A stretch of DNA of 64,000 bases from Hydrogenophaga taeniospiralis (GTDB taxonomy: Bacteria; Pseudomonadota; Gammaproteobacteria; Burkholderiales; Burkholderiaceae_C): the NCBI RefSeq assembly GCF_020510445.1, contig NZ_JAHBAG010000001.1, positions 410,501 to 474,500 on the forward strand, given 5' to 3'. Positions 1-8,365 of the stretch are shown here, piece by piece. Under the pieces are notes generated by a model that saw only the letters and a program-made list of their open reading frames with translations, searched no databases and was not told the DNA's origin. The first letter of the stretch is position 1; each line of letters starts with the position of its first letter. A program made the position numbers and the translations under genes.

Positions 1-990
1 GGAGATGCCCAGGATGAACATCAGGCCGGTGAAGAGATAGACGTTCAGGCCAATGTGGAAGGTCCTGGGGCCGTTCACGGTGAGCACGGTGAAGTCGGTC
101 TGCGGGTAGGACAGCAGGAACAGGCAGATCCAGCTCACCCACATCACCCACCAGGTGACCTTGTGCGCGCCGAACTTGTCCGACATCACGCCGCCGATGG
201 CGCGCAGCACGCCGCCGGGCAGCGAGAAGCAGGCGGCCAGCAGGGCGGCCACGCGGATGTCCAGCCCGAACTCGCCCACGTAGTACTGCACCATCCACAG
301 CGAGAGCGCCACGTAGCCGCCGAACACGATGCTGTAGTACTGGCAGTACTTGAGCACCTTGGGGTCTTTCAGCGCCTTGAGCTGGTCGGTGAACTTCACG
401 TTGCTCGGCACCAGGTGCGAGGAGTCGCTGTGGCTGAAGAGCCAGAAAAGGATCACCGTGCCCAGCATGATGGCCGCGTAGACCTGCGGCACCATGGTCC
501 AGCCAAAGGCCACCAGCAACACCGGCGCCACGAACTTGTTGACCGCCGCGCCCGAGTTGCCCGCGCCGTACACGCCCATGGCCATGCCCTGGCGGTTTTT
601 CGGGAACCAGCGCGCCACGTAGGGCGTGCCGACCGAGAAGGAGCCGCCGGCCAGGCCGACGAAGAGGCCGATGGTGAGGAAATGCCAGTAGGCGGTGGCG
701 TAGCTCATGAGCCAGATCGCGGGCACGGTGAGCGCCATCAGGAGCGCCATCACGATGCGGCCGCCGTAGCGGTCGGTCCAGATGCCCAGGGGTACGCGCA
801 CCAGCGAGCCGGTGAGCACCGGCGTGGCCATGAGCAGGCCGAACTGGGTGGAGTTGAGGTCGAGCGCCTTCTTGATCGGAATGCCGATGACGCCGAACAT
901 CATCCAGACCATGAAGCACACGGTGAAGGCCAGCGTGCTGACGATCAGCACCGACCAGGCTTTTCTTTCGTTTCGAAGTTCAGAGGCCAT
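1..990 (-). CDS. narK: Nitrate/nitrite MFS transporter NarK (3' end cut by window edge)
   Basis: The reverse strand from the ATG at 988-990 reads 330 codons without a stop and runs off the left edge, so the C-terminal part is missing. It encodes a polytopic inner-membrane protein of the major facilitator superfamily, NarK/NasA branch, which moves nitrate in and nitrite out. Visible family marks are the early segment with VCFMVWMMFGVIG, the RVPLGIWTDRYGGR loop between helices 2 and 3, and the glycine-rich GLAGGSFSVGTPYVARWFP stretch that forms the nitrate signature. A GGAGAA Shine-Dalgarno sits about 7 nt before the start. An Fnr/Dnr-type dyad lies 151 bp upstream at the end of narL, and narXL is transcribed in the same direction just upstream, which suggests nitrate and low-oxygen control. 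Family assignment is firm; direction of transport cannot be read from sequence. Confidence 0.93.
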   Translation of the reverse strand, partial: MASELRNERKAWSVLIVSTLAFTVCFMVWMMFGVIGIPIKKALDLNSTQFGLLMATPVLTGSLVRVPLGIWTDRYGGRIVMALLMALTVPAIWLMSYATAYWHFLTIGLFVGLAGGSFSVGTPYVARWFPKNRQGMAMGVYGAGNSGAAVNKFVAPVLLVAFGWTMVPQVYAAIMLGTVILFWLFSHSDSSHLVPSNVKFTDQLKALKDPKVLKYCQYYSIVFGGYVALSLWMVQYYVGEFGLDIRVAALLAACFSLPGGVLRAIGGVMSDKFGAHKVTWWVMWVSWICLFLLSYPQTDFTVLTVNGPRTFHIGLNVYLFTGLMFILGIS

Positions 991-1140
991 GTTCTTTCTC
1001 CAGAGACATGGCATGACTGTCGGCGCTGTAGGGTTTTTCCGGTATCCACCGGTGGGACACCCGACCCTCGCCAGACGGACGATGGGGGCACCGGCCCCCA
1101 TCGTCCTGAAGAACTACCTCGGCGCCTGATTCACCGGGTC

Positions 1141-1154
1141 TTGACCCAGATCAA
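1141..1154. promoter_or_regulatory. Fnr/Dnr-type box upstream of narK
   Basis: TTGACCCAGATCAA fits the Fnr/Anr/Dnr dyad TTGAY-N4-RTCAA. It lies 151 bp before the narK start, overlapping the last codon of narL, and matches in form the boxes before ubiU, norC, ftrA and nrdD in this window. Confidence 0.65.
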
Positions 1155-1861
1155 CCCAGGCCGCGACCGGCCGCGTATACCGCCGCCTGCACGCGGGAGG
1201 TCAGATTGAGCTTGCGCAGGATGTGCTGCACGTGAATCTTGACCGTGGTCTCGGCGATGTCGAGGTCGCGCGCGATCTGCTTGTTGCTGCCACCGCGCGC
1301 GATCAGCGCCAGGATCTCGCGCTCGCGCGCCGAGAGCTTGTCGATGCCCGGGTCGGGCTTGGCCTCGGGCGCCGGGACCAGGGTCGACAAGGCCGCCGGG
1401 CCCGTGTCCGCCGCCGCCGGCTGGCCGCGGAACATGCTGAAGAGCTTGCCCATCATCGCCGGGCTGACCACCGATTCGCCGTCAAGCACCTTGACGATGG
1501 CGTCGCACAGCTGGTCGGACTCCACCGTCTTGAGCAGGTAACCGTCGGCCCCGGCCTGCAGCGCGGCGGCCAGGTCGGCCTCGTTCTCGCTCACGGTGAG
1601 CATCAGGATGCGGGTGCCCGGCGCCGCGTCTTTCAGGGCCGCCACGCCGTCCACCCCGCGCACCCCGGGCAGGTGGTTGTCGAGCAGGATCAGGTCGGGC
1701 CGCTGCTGCGCCACGCCGCGCAGCGCCTCGCCCACGTCGGCGGCCTCGCAGACCACGTCGAAACGCTCGTCCTGTTGCAGCAGCGCTTTCAGGCCACGGC
1801 GGAACAGGGAGTGGTCGTCCACCAGCATCAGCTGGATACGGGGCGGGGGCGTCTGGATCAT
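1151..1861 (-). CDS. narL: Nitrate-responsive response regulator NarL
   Basis: A 236-residue response regulator of the NarL/FixJ class. The receiver domain (about residues 8-125) carries the acidic pair in LVDD, the phospho-acceptor aspartate in LILLDNHLPG and the late lysine in YLLKTVE. After an alanine/proline-rich linker, the C-terminal LuxR-type helix-turn-helix reads LSAREREILALIARG, then IAETTVKIHVQHILRKL. Its start overlaps the end of narX by 4 bp, so the pair is translationally coupled and NarX is its likely kinase. It should control the nitrate respiration genes, of which narK is the next gene downstream. The linker is longer than in E. coli NarL. I assign NarL rather than another LuxR-type regulator because of the P-box in the partner kinase and the narK neighbour. 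Confidence 0.88.
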   Translation of the reverse strand: MIQTPPPRIQLMLVDDHSLFRRGLKALLQQDERFDVVCEAADVGEALRGVAQQRPDLILLDNHLPGVRGVDGVAALKDAAPGTRILMLTVSENEADLAAALQAGADGYLLKTVESDQLCDAIVKVLDGESVVSPAMMGKLFSMFRGQPAAADTGPAALSTLVPAPEAKPDPGIDKLSAREREILALIARGGSNKQIARDLDIAETTVKIHVQHILRKLNLTSRVQAAVYAAGRGLG

Positions 1862-3786
1862 GGGGTGGTGGCAATGCCGTTGAGGTTGAGGCCGAGCGTG
1901 GCCACCGGGCTGGCGGTCACCGGGTAGGGCGGCAGGGTCAGGGTGACCGCTGTGCCCTGGCCGGCGCTGGACACCACCGCCACCTCGGCGCCGATGCGCT
2001 GGGCCCGCTCACGCATGATCTTCAGACCCACGTGCGAAGCACCGCGGGTGTGCTGGGGGTCGAAACCGCTGCCGTTGTCGCGCACCGTGAAGCGCCACTG
2101 CGAGCCCTTGGCCACGTCCAGGCTGACGTGGCTGGCGCCCGCGTGCTTGCGCACGTTGGACAGCGCCTCCTGCAGCACGTGCAGCACCTGCACCTGCACG
2201 TCGGCCGGCAGCGGCAGGCCGTCGCCTTCGACCTGCAGGCGGGTTGGCAGGCCGGTCTGGTGCTGGAACTTCTGCAGCGTCTCCTGCAGCGCGGCCTCGA
2301 TGTCGTCGGTGTTGGTGCGGGTGCGGAAATGCACCAGCAGCTCGCGCACGTCGTTGATGCTCTCGCGCAGGCCCACGTCGAGCTCGTCGAGCGTGGCGTC
2401 CACCTGCTGCGGCTGCTGCTTCTGCACCGCCGTGCGCAGCAGCTGCACCTGGATCTTCAGGAACGCCAGCGACTGCGCAATGGAGTCGTGCAGCTCGCGC
2501 GCGATCAGCGCGCGCTCCTCGCCCACCGCGGCCTCGCGCTCCAGCGCGGCCGCGCGCAAGCCTTCGAGCGAACTCGCCAGGTGGCTGGCCAGCGCGTCGA
2601 GCAGGCCGATCTCGTCCACGTTGAGGCTGACCTCGCTGCGGAAGAACAGATCGATCTCGCCGATCAGGCGGTGCTGCAGCCGCACCGGCACGCTGACCAG
2701 GCTCTGGTAGCCCGCGCGCGCGCAGTGGCGCATGGGCGCCTCGTCGTGGCTGTGGATGGGGATGACCCGGGTGCGCGCGTCGGACTTGAGCGCGCCGCAG
2801 GCGCAGGCCCCGGCCAGCAGGCTGCGCTCTTCGTCCACCATGTCCTGCGGAAAACAGTCGGACGCCAGCATCAGGTAGCGCTGGTTGGCCTCGTCGGACC
2901 AGCGCACCGCCACCGCGTCGGCCTTCACCACCTGGCGCACGCGCTGCGAGAACCCGCGCGAAAGCTCCTCGATGGTGTTGGCGCCGGCCAGGAAGGCGCT
3001 CACCTCGTACAACGCCTCCAGCCGCGCGCGCTGCGCTTCGATGCGCTGCGTCTTGACCTGCACCTTGCTCTCCAGCCCTTCGTAGAGCGACTGCAGCGTG
3101 GCGGCCATGCGGTTGAAGCCGGCGGCCACCTGGCCGAATTCGTCGTGCGTGTCCACGTTGACCCGCACCGCGAAGTCGCCCGTCTCCAGCTGGCGCAGCC
3201 CCCCGCGCAAATGCCCCAGCGGGTTGATCACGTACAGGTAGCCGGTGTAGAGCATCACCACGGCGGCGGCAATGGCCAGCGCCATCATGAGGAACTGGAA
3301 CAGGTTGAGGATGGCCGTGAAGCCCGAGAGGTGGTTTTCGATCGACTGCACGAAGCGGTCGATGCCGGTGACGAAGGCCTCGGCCGCGTGCATGGACTGC
3401 TGGGCGTCCAGCGGGCCGTCCCGCAGCCACAGCCCGCGCTGCACCTGCCAGAGCGATTCCACGTTGGCGAACTCGCGCTCGACCTCGTCGTCCCAGGGCA
3501 CGAACAACGGGCGGCTCGGATCGCCGGCGCGCAGCAGGCCCAGGCTCTGGTCGAACTGCGCCACCAGCGCCGCCACCTCGGGCGCCGGCAGCCCGGCCTG
3601 CACCGCGCTGGTCAGGCGCCAGGTCTGCATGCGCATGCGCCCGGCCTCGTTGACCGCCGCGGCACCGCCTTCGAGCTGCCAGGTCACCCACAGGGTCAAC
3701 CCGATCGAGGCCAGCGCCACGATGAGCAGGCCCGCGCCGATGCGCACCAGCTTGGTCGACAGGGAGGCGGTGGATTTCATGCGCAT
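1858..3786 (-). CDS. narX: Nitrate/nitrite sensor histidine kinase NarX
   Basis: A 642-residue inner-membrane sensor kinase. The first helix (about residues 12-36) is followed by a periplasmic domain that opens with NEAGRMRMQTWRL, a good copy of the NarX/NarQ P-box that binds nitrate. A second helix lies near residues 160-190, then a HAMP linker, a cysteine-containing GAF-like region (residues about 250-410) and a HisKA_3 domain with the phospho-acceptor in ARELHDSIAQSLAFLK near residue 433. The HATPase domain ends the protein (VLQEALSNVRKHA, then VRDNGSGFD). The DxxQ-type HisKA_3 domain fits a NarL partner, which overlaps it by 4 bp. A second in-frame ATG six bases downstream of the chosen start is equally possible. 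No clear Shine-Dalgarno is seen for either. Confidence 0.9.
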   Translation of the reverse strand: MRMKSTASLSTKLVRIGAGLLIVALASIGLTLWVTWQLEGGAAAVNEAGRMRMQTWRLTSAVQAGLPAPEVAALVAQFDQSLGLLRAGDPSRPLFVPWDDEVEREFANVESLWQVQRGLWLRDGPLDAQQSMHAAEAFVTGIDRFVQSIENHLSGFTAILNLFQFLMMALAIAAAVVMLYTGYLYVINPLGHLRGGLRQLETGDFAVRVNVDTHDEFGQVAAGFNRMAATLQSLYEGLESKVQVKTQRIEAQRARLEALYEVSAFLAGANTIEELSRGFSQRVRQVVKADAVAVRWSDEANQRYLMLASDCFPQDMVDEERSLLAGACACGALKSDARTRVIPIHSHDEAPMRHCARAGYQSLVSVPVRLQHRLIGEIDLFFRSEVSLNVDEIGLLDALASHLASSLEGLRAAALEREAAVGEERALIARELHDSIAQSLAFLKIQVQLLRTAVQKQQPQQVDATLDELDVGLRESINDVRELLVHFRTRTNTDDIEAALQETLQKFQHQTGLPTRLQVEGDGLPLPADVQVQVLHVLQEALSNVRKHAGASHVSLDVAKGSQWRFTVRDNGSGFDPQHTRGASHVGLKIMRERAQRIGAEVAVVSSAGQGTAVTLTLPPYPVTASPVATLGLNLNGIATTP

Positions 3787-3889
3787 AGGTTAGCGGCTTT
3801 CGGCGCGACTGCGCGGCTTTGTGCCCGCGCCGAGGGCGGGCTTGCGCCCCGCCCGGGCCGGATACCCGGTCGCCAGCCTGGGGTATTTT

Positions 3890-3910
3890 AGATTCATTTA
3901 AAATGCATAT
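3890..3910. promoter_or_regulatory. NsrR-like operator upstream of ccoG
   Basis: The dyad has half-sites ATTCAT and ATGCAT separated by TTAAA, in an AT-rich island within GC-rich sequence. The 6-5-6 arrangement equals that of known enterobacterial NsrR sites such as those of hmp and ytfE. It lies 52 bp before ccoG and between ccoG and the divergent narX. Assignment to NsrR is inferred from pattern and from the nsrR gene 4 kb away. Confidence 0.5.
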
Positions 3911-3961
3911 TAAATCCAGGCCACCGCCCCCGCCCGGGCCGGCCCCACTGAAACACCCGCC

Positions 3962-5386
3962 ATGCCACCCGCCTCCCCGATCGCCGCCAAGCCGGTGCTG
4001 TTCTCCATGGTGGAGGACACCCGCAAGATCTACCCGCGCTCGGTCACGGGCCGCTTCGCGCGCTGGCGCTGGATGATGGTGTGGCTGACGCAGCTGGTGT
4101 TCTACGGCATACCCTGGCTGACCTGGAACGGGCGCCAGGCCGTGCTGTTCGACTTGGAGCAGCGGCATTTCTACATCTTTGGCCTGGTCCTGCAGCCCCA
4201 GGACTTCATCTACCTGGCCGCGCTGCTGGTGCTCTCGGCGCTGGCGCTGTTCTTCTTCACCGCCCTGGCCGGCCGGCTCTGGTGCGGCTACGCCTGCCCG
4301 CAGACCGTCTACACCGAGATCTTTCTCTGGGTCGAGCGCCACCTGGAGGGCGACCGCAGCGCACGCATGCGCCTGGACGCCCAATCCTGGGGCGCCACCA
4401 AGCTGCTGCGCAAAGGCGGCAAACAACTGGCCTGGCTCGCCATCGCACTGTTCACCGGCTTCACCTTCGTGGGCTACTTCATGCCCATCCAAGGCCTCAC
4501 CGCGCAGGCCCTGGCACTGCAGCTCTCGCCCTGGGCCACCTTCTGGGTGTTCTTCTACGGTTTCGCCACCTACGGCAACGCCGGTTTCCTGCGCGAGCAG
4601 GTGTGCAAACAGATGTGCCCCTACGCACGTTTCCAGAGTGCGCTGATCGACATGGATTCCATGGTGATCGCCTACGACGCCGGCCGCGGCGAAAACCGCG
4701 GCGCCCGCCCGCGCAAGGCCAATCCGAAAGCGCTGGGCCTGGGCGACTGCGTGGACTGCACCCTGTGCGTGCAGGTCTGCCCCACGGGCATCGACATCCG
4801 CAACGGCCTGCAGAACGAATGCATCGCCTGCGCCGCCTGCATCGACGTCTGCGACGACGTCATGGGCAAGATGGGCTACGCCCCCGGGCTGATCCGCTAT
4901 TCCTCGGGCAACGGCATCGAAAAAGGCTGGAACCGCACCCGCATGCTGCGCCGCGTCTGGCGCCCGCGCGTGCTCATCTATGGTGCCCTGCTGCTGGTGC
5001 TGGGCACGGCCTTCGTGTGGAGCCTGTCAAACCGCAACGACTTCGTGGTGGCCGTCAGCCGCGACCGCGGCGCGCTCGCGCGCATGGTGGGCAACGGCAA
5101 CATCGAAAACACCTACCGCCTGCAGATCACCAACAGCACCGAACAGCCCCAGCGCTACACCGCCAGCGTCTCGGGCGTGGAAGGCCTGCGGCTGGACACA
5201 GACGCCAGCCTGACCGTGGCCGCCACCAGCACCGGCGACCAGGCCCTGCGCCTGGTGCTGCCCGCCACCACGGCACAGGCCCACAGCGGCCAGACGCTGG
5301 CGGTGGTGTTCCAGATCGGGCCCGACACGGGCGGCGCGCGCGAGCCGGTTCAGGTGAAGAGCACGTTCATCGTGCCGCGGTATTGA
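3962..5386 (+). CDS. ccoG: CcoG/RdxA-family polyferredoxin (cytochrome oxidase accessory protein)
   Basis: A 474-residue membrane iron-sulfur protein of the CcoG/FixG/RdxA family, which in other bacteria reduces copper for assembly of cbb3 oxidase. Several transmembrane helices lie in the first half (for example FYIFGLVLQPQDFIYLAALL and the WATFWVFFYGFATYGNAGF region), with CGYACPQTVYTE between them. Two ferredoxin-type clusters follow: CVDCTLCVQVCP (near residue 265) and CIACAACIDVCD. The C-terminal 130 residues form the Ig-like domain typical of the family after a last helix. No cbb3 oxidase genes are in the window. The gene stands alone next to narXL with an NsrR-like dyad before it, so a role in nitrosative or anaerobic respiration is possible. 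It may be a second copy of a ccoG located with the oxidase genes; that cannot be judged here. Confidence 0.85.
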   Translation: MPPASPIAAKPVLFSMVEDTRKIYPRSVTGRFARWRWMMVWLTQLVFYGIPWLTWNGRQAVLFDLEQRHFYIFGLVLQPQDFIYLAALLVLSALALFFFTALAGRLWCGYACPQTVYTEIFLWVERHLEGDRSARMRLDAQSWGATKLLRKGGKQLAWLAIALFTGFTFVGYFMPIQGLTAQALALQLSPWATFWVFFYGFATYGNAGFLREQVCKQMCPYARFQSALIDMDSMVIAYDAGRGENRGARPRKANPKALGLGDCVDCTLCVQVCPTGIDIRNGLQNECIACAACIDVCDDVMGKMGYAPGLIRYSSGNGIEKGWNRTRMLRRVWRPRVLIYGALLLVLGTAFVWSLSNRNDFVVAVSRDRGALARMVGNGNIENTYRLQITNSTEQPQRYTASVSGVEGLRLDTDASLTVAATSTGDQALRLVLPATTAQAHSGQTLAVVFQIGPDTGGAREPVQVKSTFIVPRY

Positions 5387-5403
5387 TGAGGTGACGTGCC
5401 GCG

Positions 5404-5967
5404 TTAAGTCTCGATTGACTCACACGTATCTATGCCGGTAAGACCGGAAGACTGAATAGCCGCAGCAAGGATCGCCCCGCACAGTATGAGGGGGCTGGCC
5501 TCATTGTTGGACCCAAAGTACCAGTCCGAAAAGGCCAGTTCGTTGTCCGCAAGATGAGCGATTGGTTGAAGCGCGATATGGCTATACCCAACAACATCCA
5601 GATGGCGGTCACAGCCGGCGCATGGCCGCAGGCGCTGCGCCCCAATAGCCGAATAATCCAGATGGAGCGGCTGGCTACATTTGAGTTGGTAGAAGCCGGG
5701 TGTGGCTGGGAGGCCAGTGAAACGCATTCTGGAGCCGCCGAGCGATTGATACAGCAACCGAAAACTGTCACTGACGATCACAGCGCCGTCATAGCAGCAA
5801 GAGATGTCAAAGCGCCGCTTGCGGAGCCGAAATGCTGGATTTGTGAAGTCAGGATCGGTGCGATAGCCACAGGTCGCGCACGTTGGAACTCCACAGACGG
5901 GATCGACACGGTCGCACGAGCCCACCATGTACGAACCATTGTCTTTTGGGGCTATATGGAAGAGCAT
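5404..5967 (-). CDS. Hypothetical cysteine-rich protein
   Basis: A 187-residue protein I cannot assign to a family. It has paired cysteines in CATCGY near residue 31 and CAGCD near residue 117, plus isolated cysteines in SCCYDG, so a zinc-binding fold is plausible. The layout of two CxxC-type pairs is reminiscent of double-CXXCG proteins described as immunity or accessory factors in other bacteria, but this is only a visual likeness. No signal peptide or membrane helix is evident. It starts 5 bp after the stop of the gene before it, so the two form an operon. The stop codon TAA lies in an ACTTAAC sequence at the edge of the AT-richer block. Base composition differs from the flanking core genes, which suggests acquisition. 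Confidence 0.6.
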   Translation of the reverse strand: MLFHIAPKDNGSYMVGSCDRVDPVCGVPTCATCGYRTDPDFTNPAFRLRKRRFDISCCYDGAVIVSDSFRLLYQSLGGSRMRFTGLPATPGFYQLKCSQPLHLDYSAIGAQRLRPCAGCDRHLDVVGYSHIALQPIAHLADNELAFSDWYFGSNNEASPLILCGAILAAAIQSSGLTGIDTCESIET

Positions 5968-5972
5968 GGTGG

Positions 5973-6413
5973 TTAGGTCTTTGCGAGGAAGGCTTCGGCA
6001 TCTCCGGCCTCACACTCCCAGTGAGCAAAGACTCCAATGAGACTGCATTTCGTGCATAAACAACCAATGTAGTTCCAGCGAACATCGTTGCTTGCTGCGT
6101 ATAGAGCGACGCCGGACAGCAGTTGAAAAGTTTCGCTATCGCAAACACACTCATGGCTTTCGAATTTCGCTTCGCTTGCGTACTCCGCGCTGTCTCCCAT
6201 CAAATGGGACGTCTCGCATGCCACGCATATGCGTCTGGCGGCACCTTCGTCTTCATCGGTTTCGAGCTTGAAGGTGCGGCTCCCGCATGAGCACACAGAT
6301 TCGGAAAACTTGGTGGCTGCATAGCCGTTCAGCTTGCTGAAGCGAACCAACTCGTACTTGAGGTCTTCCAGTGTTGCCCCGTACCAGTACTTGCCCTTTT
6401 TTTGCCGTGCCAT
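5973..6413 (-). CDS. Hypothetical zinc-ribbon-like protein
   Basis: A 146-residue soluble protein without a family I recognise. Three cysteine groups are visible: SVCSCGS near residue 42 followed by CVACE near residue 64, CVCDSE near residue 90, and GCLCTKC near residue 118. These look like zinc-ribbon knuckles. The N-terminus is basic (MARQKKGKYWYG). It is 57 bp downstream of another unknown gene and 5 bp upstream of the next, all on the reverse strand, which makes a three-gene unit of foreign-looking composition. The cysteine-rich pair here could be a toxin-immunity or defence accessory set, but nothing in the sequence shows this directly. Confidence 0.6.
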   Translation of the reverse strand: MARQKKGKYWYGATLEDLKYELVRFSKLNGYAATKFSESVCSCGSRTFKLETDEDEGAARRICVACETSHLMGDSAEYASEAKFESHECVCDSETFQLLSGVALYAASNDVRWNYIGCLCTKCSLIGVFAHWECEAGDAEAFLAKT

Positions 6414-6470
6414 TGGGATAATTTGACGTTGTGGTTTGAGTTGCGCGGAATTCGAGCGAAGGGGCGTGCA

Positions 6471-6986
6471 TCATGCGGCATCCCTAAGTCGGGCAACCAG
6501 CTTCTCGCAGGCCTGACGCAAGAGGGCCTCCATCTCGCTTCGTCGAGCTGGCCGCTCCAGACCCACCAGAACGCGCCAAGACAGCGCTCTGTTCAGATAC
6601 ACGGGCCAAGGCATTTTCTGAGTGACATGGAAGGTCGTCTTCGTCTTGTTCGATTGAAGATCGAAGAGCCTTGCCGCGAGACGAATTTTGAGCCTCCAAT
6701 ACATGGGAAGGCCGACCGCATCCAGCGACAGGTCTGTTGCGCTCCCAAACCGATAGCCTTGCAAAACGACATCGAAGGCCATGTCTGTTGACCGTGGCGC
6801 CTCGACCGTGGCAGCCATTGGGAAAGAAAGCAACTCGGTGAGCTCGACGAGAAGTGCTCGATCGAGCGCGGGAGGTGCACCACCGGGCAGACTCTCCAGA
6901 TGGCGGATCAAGTTGCGGCCCGTGGTGATACTCAGCGCACCGAGAAACAGTCGCGCTGGCTCACGCTTCAACAACTTGCGGAACAC
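6471..6986 (-). CDS. Hypothetical protein, first gene of the AT-richer block
   Basis: A 171-residue protein with no domain I can name. It is mixed hydrophobic and basic, with no obvious signal peptide and one weakly hydrophobic stretch (ALLVELTELLSFPMAAT). Arg and Leu are frequent at the C-terminus (LLRQACEKLVARLRDAA). The ATG follows a GTTGGGC sequence by 17 nt, which is the spacing seen between an integron recombination core and a cassette gene. No good ribosome binding site precedes it, also common in cassettes. It is transcribed toward the two cysteine-rich genes. Confidence 0.5.
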   Translation of the reverse strand: MFRKLLKREPARLFLGALSITTGRNLIRHLESLPGGAPPALDRALLVELTELLSFPMAATVEAPRSTDMAFDVVLQGYRFGSATDLSLDAVGLPMYWRLKIRLAARLFDLQSNKTKTTFHVTQKMPWPVYLNRALSWRVLVGLERPARRSEMEALLRQACEKLVARLRDAA

Positions 6987-7079
6987 TGAGCTACTCCCCT
7001 GGCGCCCAACGTTTTGGCAAGAGATGTGCTCCGTTCAGAGGCTGTTGCTGGGCGATGGACGCTGTGACAACCCTGCCTT

Positions 7080-7622
7080 TCATAAGGCATCGATCTTCAC
7101 TTCGTCCGAGGGAACTGCCACGGCCCGAGGCCCGAAGCTGGTGATGTTGGCCAGCGTTTCGTTGTGGTGAGCCGTGATCTGTGCGGCCGACAAGACGGCG
7201 TTGTCCACGGTGGAGTGGGCATCCGACACGAGCGTGACCGGATAACCAAGGGCAAGCGCCCTGCGAGTCGTGGTGTCCACACAGAATTCGCTCTGAAAAC
7301 CACAGATCACCAGCTTCGTCACCCCGTGTGCCTGCAGGATGGCCTGCAAGTCTGTGTTGTGAAACGAATCCGTTGCCCGCTTGCGGAGGCGTATGTCGGT
7401 GGGTTGAACATCCAGCCCGGCGGCAAGGCCCCAGCCCTCCGTTCCGTACTCCAGCGGGCTGCCCGGCGCTTCGTGCTGGATCACAACGACCGGTGCGCCA
7501 GCTTCGCGCGTCTTTCTGGCGACAACGTTGATGCGATCAATGACGCGTCTGGACTCAAAGGCCGCGTGCTCGCCGGAACACAGGGCGTGCTGAACATCGA
7601 TGATGAGAAGAGCGGTGGTCAT
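7080..7622 (-). CDS. Isochorismatase-family cysteine hydrolase
   Basis: A 180-residue cytoplasmic hydrolase of the isochorismatase/nicotinamidase superfamily. The start was set at the ATG giving MTTALLIIDVQ, because the family always begins with this strand and the extra upstream codons are not conserved in type. The catalytic triad can be placed: Asp9 in IIDVQ, Lys in the RLRKRATDSFHNT loop (near residue 85) and Cys in GFQSEFCVDTT (near residue 115), followed by the usual RALALGYPVTLVSDAHST segment. Substrate cannot be told from sequence; members hydrolyse amides, ureides or isochorismate. It is a single gene between the AT-richer block and nsrR, with no obvious functional link to either. 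Confidence 0.85.
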   Translation of the reverse strand: MTTALLIIDVQHALCSGEHAAFESRRVIDRINVVARKTREAGAPVVVIQHEAPGSPLEYGTEGWGLAAGLDVQPTDIRLRKRATDSFHNTDLQAILQAHGVTKLVICGFQSEFCVDTTTRRALALGYPVTLVSDAHSTVDNAVLSAAQITAHHNETLANITSFGPRAVAVPSDEVKIDAL

Positions 7623-7796
7623 GGTATGTCTTGATGCCTGATTGGCTGTTTTCCGGCCGCGGGCTGGACCCCGTGCGCGAAGGCAGCCGCGAATCGCACT
7701 ATAAGCCGGCGGGCGGCGCAGGCCTGCGCCCATTGGGCGCGCTTCTTGTTGTGAACCAGCTTCCCGCAGCCCCATTGAAGAGACCGCTGAACCGCC

Positions 7797-8270
7797 CTAC
7801 AAATCAGGCATCCCCGGGATGTGCTTCAGCTGCACAACCTTGCGCACACCGGCGCCCGGGGGCATGGGTTCGAGCAGGTCGGCCAGGGTCACGCCGTCGA
7901 GTTCCGCGAGGTAGCGGTCCATCGCCTTTTGCAGCGTGCCCTTGAGCCGGCAGTAGCCTTCGAGCCGGCAGGTGTTGTGCTCGGCGCTGAAGCATTCGAC
8001 CAGGGTGAAGTCGGTCTCGGTCTGGCGGACCACGTCGCCCAGCACGATCAGGTGCGCCGGCTTGAGCAGGCGCAGGCCGCCGCCCCGCCCGCGCGTGGTC
8101 TCCAGCAGGCCCAGGCCGGAGAGCGTCATCACGATCTTGGTGAGGTGGCTGCGCGAAATGCCGTGCGCCCCGGCGATCTCGCTGATGGTGGCGGGCTTCT
8201 CGCGCTGCGTGCAGGCCGCGCAATACATCAGCACGCGCAGGCTGTAGTCGGTCCAGTGGGTCAGTCGCAT
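7797..8270 (-). CDS. nsrR: Nitric oxide-sensing repressor NsrR (Rrf2 family)
   Basis: A 157-residue Rrf2-family regulator. The winged helix-turn-helix is at the N-terminus (ATISEIAGAHGISRSHLTKIV, then TTRGRGGGLRLLKP). Three cysteines, C93, C101 and C107, lie in VECFSAEHNTCRLEGYCRLK, the position of the [Fe-S] ligands of NsrR, which loses its cluster on reaction with NO. The gene is divergent from the iron-sulfur repair gene ytfE/dnrN, the classic NsrR target, and an NsrR-like dyad lies between them. It probably represses ytfE and possibly ccoG, which has a similar dyad. IscR-type regulators have a different cysteine spacing, and the absence of isc genes nearby also favours NsrR. Confidence 0.9.
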   Translation of the reverse strand: MRLTHWTDYSLRVLMYCAACTQREKPATISEIAGAHGISRSHLTKIVMTLSGLGLLETTRGRGGGLRLLKPAHLIVLGDVVRQTETDFTLVECFSAEHNTCRLEGYCRLKGTLQKAMDRYLAELDGVTLADLLEPMPPGAGVRKVVQLKHIPGMPDL

Positions 8271-8365
8271 GCGGTGATCTCCCGGGGCCGGTGGGTCATC
8301 GTTCTTTCGGATACCCCGTGTTGTTCTGTGGAAATATTCACTTCATATGAATTTTATCTTCTAAT

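Larger units (their letters stand above)
5403..7010. other. AT-richer insert with integron-core-like ends
   Basis: This stretch is clearly poorer in GC than its neighbours and holds three unknown reverse-strand genes between ccoG and an isochorismatase gene. On the reverse strand it begins with GTTGGGC (complement of 7004-7010), 17 nt before the first start codon. It ends with ACTTAAC (complement of 5403-5409), in which the TAA is the stop codon of the last gene. Both fit the attC core consensus GTTRRRY and RYYYAAC. No complete attC hairpin could be found at either end, so cassette origin is a weak inference. Confidence 0.3.

Noticed and set aside
55..1209. Long forward-strand open frame opposite narK
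   Set aside because: It is antisense to a clear narK coding region with transporter motifs. High GC makes long shadow frames common; its product is low-complexity His/Arg/Gln-rich.
2032..3891. 619-codon forward frame opposite narX
   Set aside because: Shadow of narX. The translation is rich in His, Gln, Val and Ala with no motif, whereas the reverse strand has P-box, HAMP, H-box and ATPase motifs.
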